Positions 7,501 through 8,146 of a stretch of DNA of 8,146 nucleotides are shown one piece after another (the first letter of the stretch is position 1; each line of letters starts with the position of its first letter). The DNA is from Kiritimatiellales bacterium (lineage in GTDB: Bacteria > Verrucomicrobiota > Kiritimatiellia > Kiritimatiellales > Pontiellaceae). The stretch is from assembly GCA_030588285.1 (NCBI GenBank), contig JAUUYK010000031.1, positions 1 to 8,146 of the forward strand. Reading direction: 5' to 3'. Made by a program: the position numbers and the translations under genes. The notes under the pieces were generated by a model. That model worked only from the letters and a program-made list of their open reading frames with translations, ran no database searches and was not told where the DNA came from.

Positions 7501-7866
7501 GGATAGCGAGTTTGCTATTTCAACAACTCCATTACTCCAAACCACCACCTGATTGTAACTATTGGATTCTGAGCCAACTTGGAGGTTTCCCATCGACCAT
7601 TCAGAGCCATCGCCCGCAATTAACACCGTGTTTGAGGATGCGGTATCAGAAAACCCCACGAAAGCATCTGCACTTTCAAGGGTTGCACCATCTTGAACAA
7701 CTAAAATATTCTCATCGGTGTATTTACCCACATAGGTGTCACCCCATGTAGCATTCTCCATTAGGTTCGTGCGCTGATTTTCGATTAGAAAATCATCCAA
7801 TGCATATATATTCCCAACGACTCCGAACATACATACCATGAAAATTCTATTCATCCACTTATTCAT
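4549..7866 (-). CDS. Large autotransporter (type Va secretion): beta-helix passenger plus C-terminal beta-barrel
   Basis: The product is 1105 residues. Residues 1-22 form a signal peptide (MNKW... to YA|LDD) that directs export to the periplasm. The passenger (about 23-780) is rich in Gly, Ser, Asn and Thr. It repeats a loose unit of the form G..A.W......VG......L.I.NGA, seen near ENAAWLRSTNTVHIGANSSG, DQARWTNNTTISIGA and ANAYWDAAINNLHVGD, consistent with a beta-helix. Two nearly identical 44-residue units lie at about 230-318. A helical linker region contains PTFMHNQGVFGGIDQVRARGE (about 789-809). The barrel runs from about W837 to the end (LLYEF) with alternating beta strands and the terminal Phe recognised by the BAM complex. 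No protease catalytic motif or PEP-CTERM tail is visible, so this is probably a surface-displayed or shed structural or adhesive protein; its ligand is unknown. The start at 7866 is supported by AGGGGG five bases upstream. An in-frame Met at residue 5 is a less likely start. Confidence 0.9.
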   Translation of the reverse strand: MNKWMNRIFMVCMFGVVGNIYALDDFLIENQRTNLMENATWGDTYVGKYTDENILVVQDGATLESADAFVGFSDTASSNTVLIAGDGSEWSMGNLQVGSESNSYNQVVVWSNGVVEIANSLSILGVTNGNQFILGDGGTLKMGSDFDAALAGFSFESNGTLSVAGTLSNMDNVEGSRHLVLTGENAAWLRSTNTVHIGANSSGNSLTIDDGAQFEFTNLVVGAVGTESNLFTLSSGSMATINSNLTLAGQDSAVNLEGEAFIGEDLSITGTSNLFSVSSGSMATINSNLTLAGQDNAVNLEGEAFIGGNLSITGISNLFTVGGTTKVMGDIDSNTGIQFSGGTLEAYGTVNMESIDGNGSMLLTGDQARWTNNTTISIGASIGGTTLLVQSNALIRADTIVVTSSEVILTDGGTMDMARSGSFLTNSSITVEDEGKLIFGFDLVESNFFIGNSSIAWSAKGIIEFQGAAPIIGGWDISAENNYTELGTLFLNDGRQMIVNGANAYWDAAINNLHVGDLSSDNTLVISNGAWAAVKSMTIGDFSEMGGSDNLVLISGAGTSVTSLNHTVIGGALLDFDNGDIVQHQGGNGNVLRVEDGASFYSPGTLHNRNATGTSGLEIASGAVVDVNNYYQGSGAYLTILTDSSGINTGLLRANTAEFEAGAKVGVDAISKLEFDLIYTNSIVEANTMIIGGSTNGTSADLAMLNASGGSLVKYNLMLEGGTNIVATYSRNYITDSAGFDPDSIIAGIADEIDLLASQGNAAASNQVEILDTMTGEQQSQQMEQMYIYGLPTFMHNQGVFGGIDQVRARGEAKRSSSSKPSGAAGPHAADQGLLGWVKVYGGFGSRDEDGSGAGFKDGYNVQSYGTVVGVDQAFGSLLFGLAGGYAGSTIEGDNNDQSDATTGYGLVYANYGVDDWFGDLVVSYGLTDIDNQSGTEFGATSSIKASQTAFFIGGGNEAIDEASGTLFRSSLGLQVSQFAQDEYSEISTSVGKDVEAYDRMSYQSKVGVSIMLPTENSKVKLESEIRAFWLHEFNTDEEFLNYTLIDSTQPGQFIMRSPDQDVGLFGFGMLSKWDSGLQLRMDVDGQLSKTYYSVTVSGGLLYEF
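6914..7177 (-). repeat. Two tandem 132-bp direct repeats within the autotransporter passenger
   Basis: Bases 6914-7045 and 7046-7177 align without gaps over 132 bp (44 codons). By hand count about 118 positions match, and a 79-base core (6945-7023 against its partner) has a single mismatch. The mismatch changes Ser to Asn in the AGQD[S/N]AV segment. Each unit encodes one NLF...SSGSMATINSNLTLAG...ITG module. The partial sequence NLFTV that follows suggests the duplication boundary. The in-frame copy number change points to recent unequal exchange or slippage. Confidence 0.9.
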
Positions 7867-7870
7867 AATT

Positions 7871-7878
7871 TCCCCCTT
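7871..7878 (-). promoter_or_regulatory. Ribosome binding site of the autotransporter gene
   Basis: On the - strand AAGGGGGA lies four bases before the ATG at 7866-7864. The G-run is a strong match to the anti-Shine-Dalgarno sequence and fixes this start. It is much stronger than anything in front of hydF or hydG. Confidence 0.7.
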
Positions 7879-8062
7879 CGTATTTCCATTTGCACAACAT
7901 GCGAAAGACAGGAGTTGCCTTCCCGCCTTCAGCCGCCATCAAAACCTACCAATCCAATCATTAACCTCGATGCGATCCACTTCTGAGCGTCAAACTTGGA
8001 GCCTATCGAACTAGCACCATTTATGCCATTAAAAGTTTTGTGAAACTGTAAACTAAATACTT

Positions 8063-8092
8063 AATATAGAAGTTTAATATTTCTGCCGTGAA
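8063..8092 (-). promoter_or_regulatory. Candidate sigma-70-like promoter for the autotransporter gene
   Basis: On the - strand TTCACG (8092-8087) and TATATT (8068-8063) are 18 bases apart, in the most AT-rich part of the upstream region. This would give a 5' leader of nearly 200 bases. The match to -35/-10 consensus is partial and AT-rich DNA produces such pairs by chance, so this is only a candidate. Confidence 0.2.
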
Positions 8093-8146
8093 TTTGACTT
8101 AATCTCGCGATACGCTTGGCAGTTAACGAAGAAATTTATGCGAGGC

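Larger units (their letters stand above)
7867..8146. other. Upstream region of the autotransporter gene, no gene seen
   Basis: These 280 bases contain the autotransporter ribosome binding site next to the gene and an AT-rich stretch at about 8030-8100. No frame of useful length is present on either strand. An ATG on the + strand at 8138 opens MRG and runs off the window, so a divergent gene starting there cannot be judged. Confidence 0.5.

Noticed and set aside
8138..8146. Start of a divergent + strand gene (ATG CGA GGC)
   Set aside because: Only three codons are visible and the upstream AGAAA is a poor ribosome binding site; it cannot be supported.

Overview
The window holds two unrelated blocks that converge on a short intergenic region. 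The left block (2-4313, all + strand) is a tight gene cluster: the 3' end of an aspartate ammonia-lyase-type gene (aspA), then hydF, hydG and hydE. The last three are the full set of maturases that build the organometallic H-cluster of [FeFe]-hydrogenases. Gaps are only 21, 14 and 8 bases, so the four genes probably form one operon. The right block (7866-4549, - strand) is a single large gene for a 1105-residue classical autotransporter: signal peptide, long repetitive beta-helix-type passenger, linker, and a C-terminal beta-barrel ending in Phe.

The organism is most likely an anaerobic, fermentative, diderm bacterium. HydEFG implies H2 metabolism, and the barrel and signal peptide imply an outer membrane. 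The passenger motif (G..A.W......VG......L.I.NGA), the moderate GC content, and intergenic CACGAAG and CCCTCC/GGAGGG palindromic sequences resemble what I recall from Kiritimatiellota (Pontiella-like) and other PVC-group genomes. That placement is inference, not proof.

In the left block, HydG cleaves tyrosine to supply CO and cyanide on iron, HydE converts that iron synthon, and HydF is the GTPase scaffold that carries the di-iron precursor to the hydrogenase. All cluster-binding motifs are intact, including the optional second cluster site of HydE. The AspA-like lyase could supply ammonium for the bridging nitrogen of the H-cluster dithiolate ligand. No hydrogenase structural gene is present in the window. 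The AspA-like fragment lacks the conserved SGPR segment that precedes the catalytic loop.

The intergenic region 4314-4548 contains a strong 10-bp hairpin just after hydE, a CACGAAG-type repeat remnant, and a convincing intrinsic terminator for the - strand autotransporter gene. The right end (7867-8146) is the autotransporter's upstream region, with a good ribosome binding site, an AT-rich stretch that could hold its promoter, and no visible gene.
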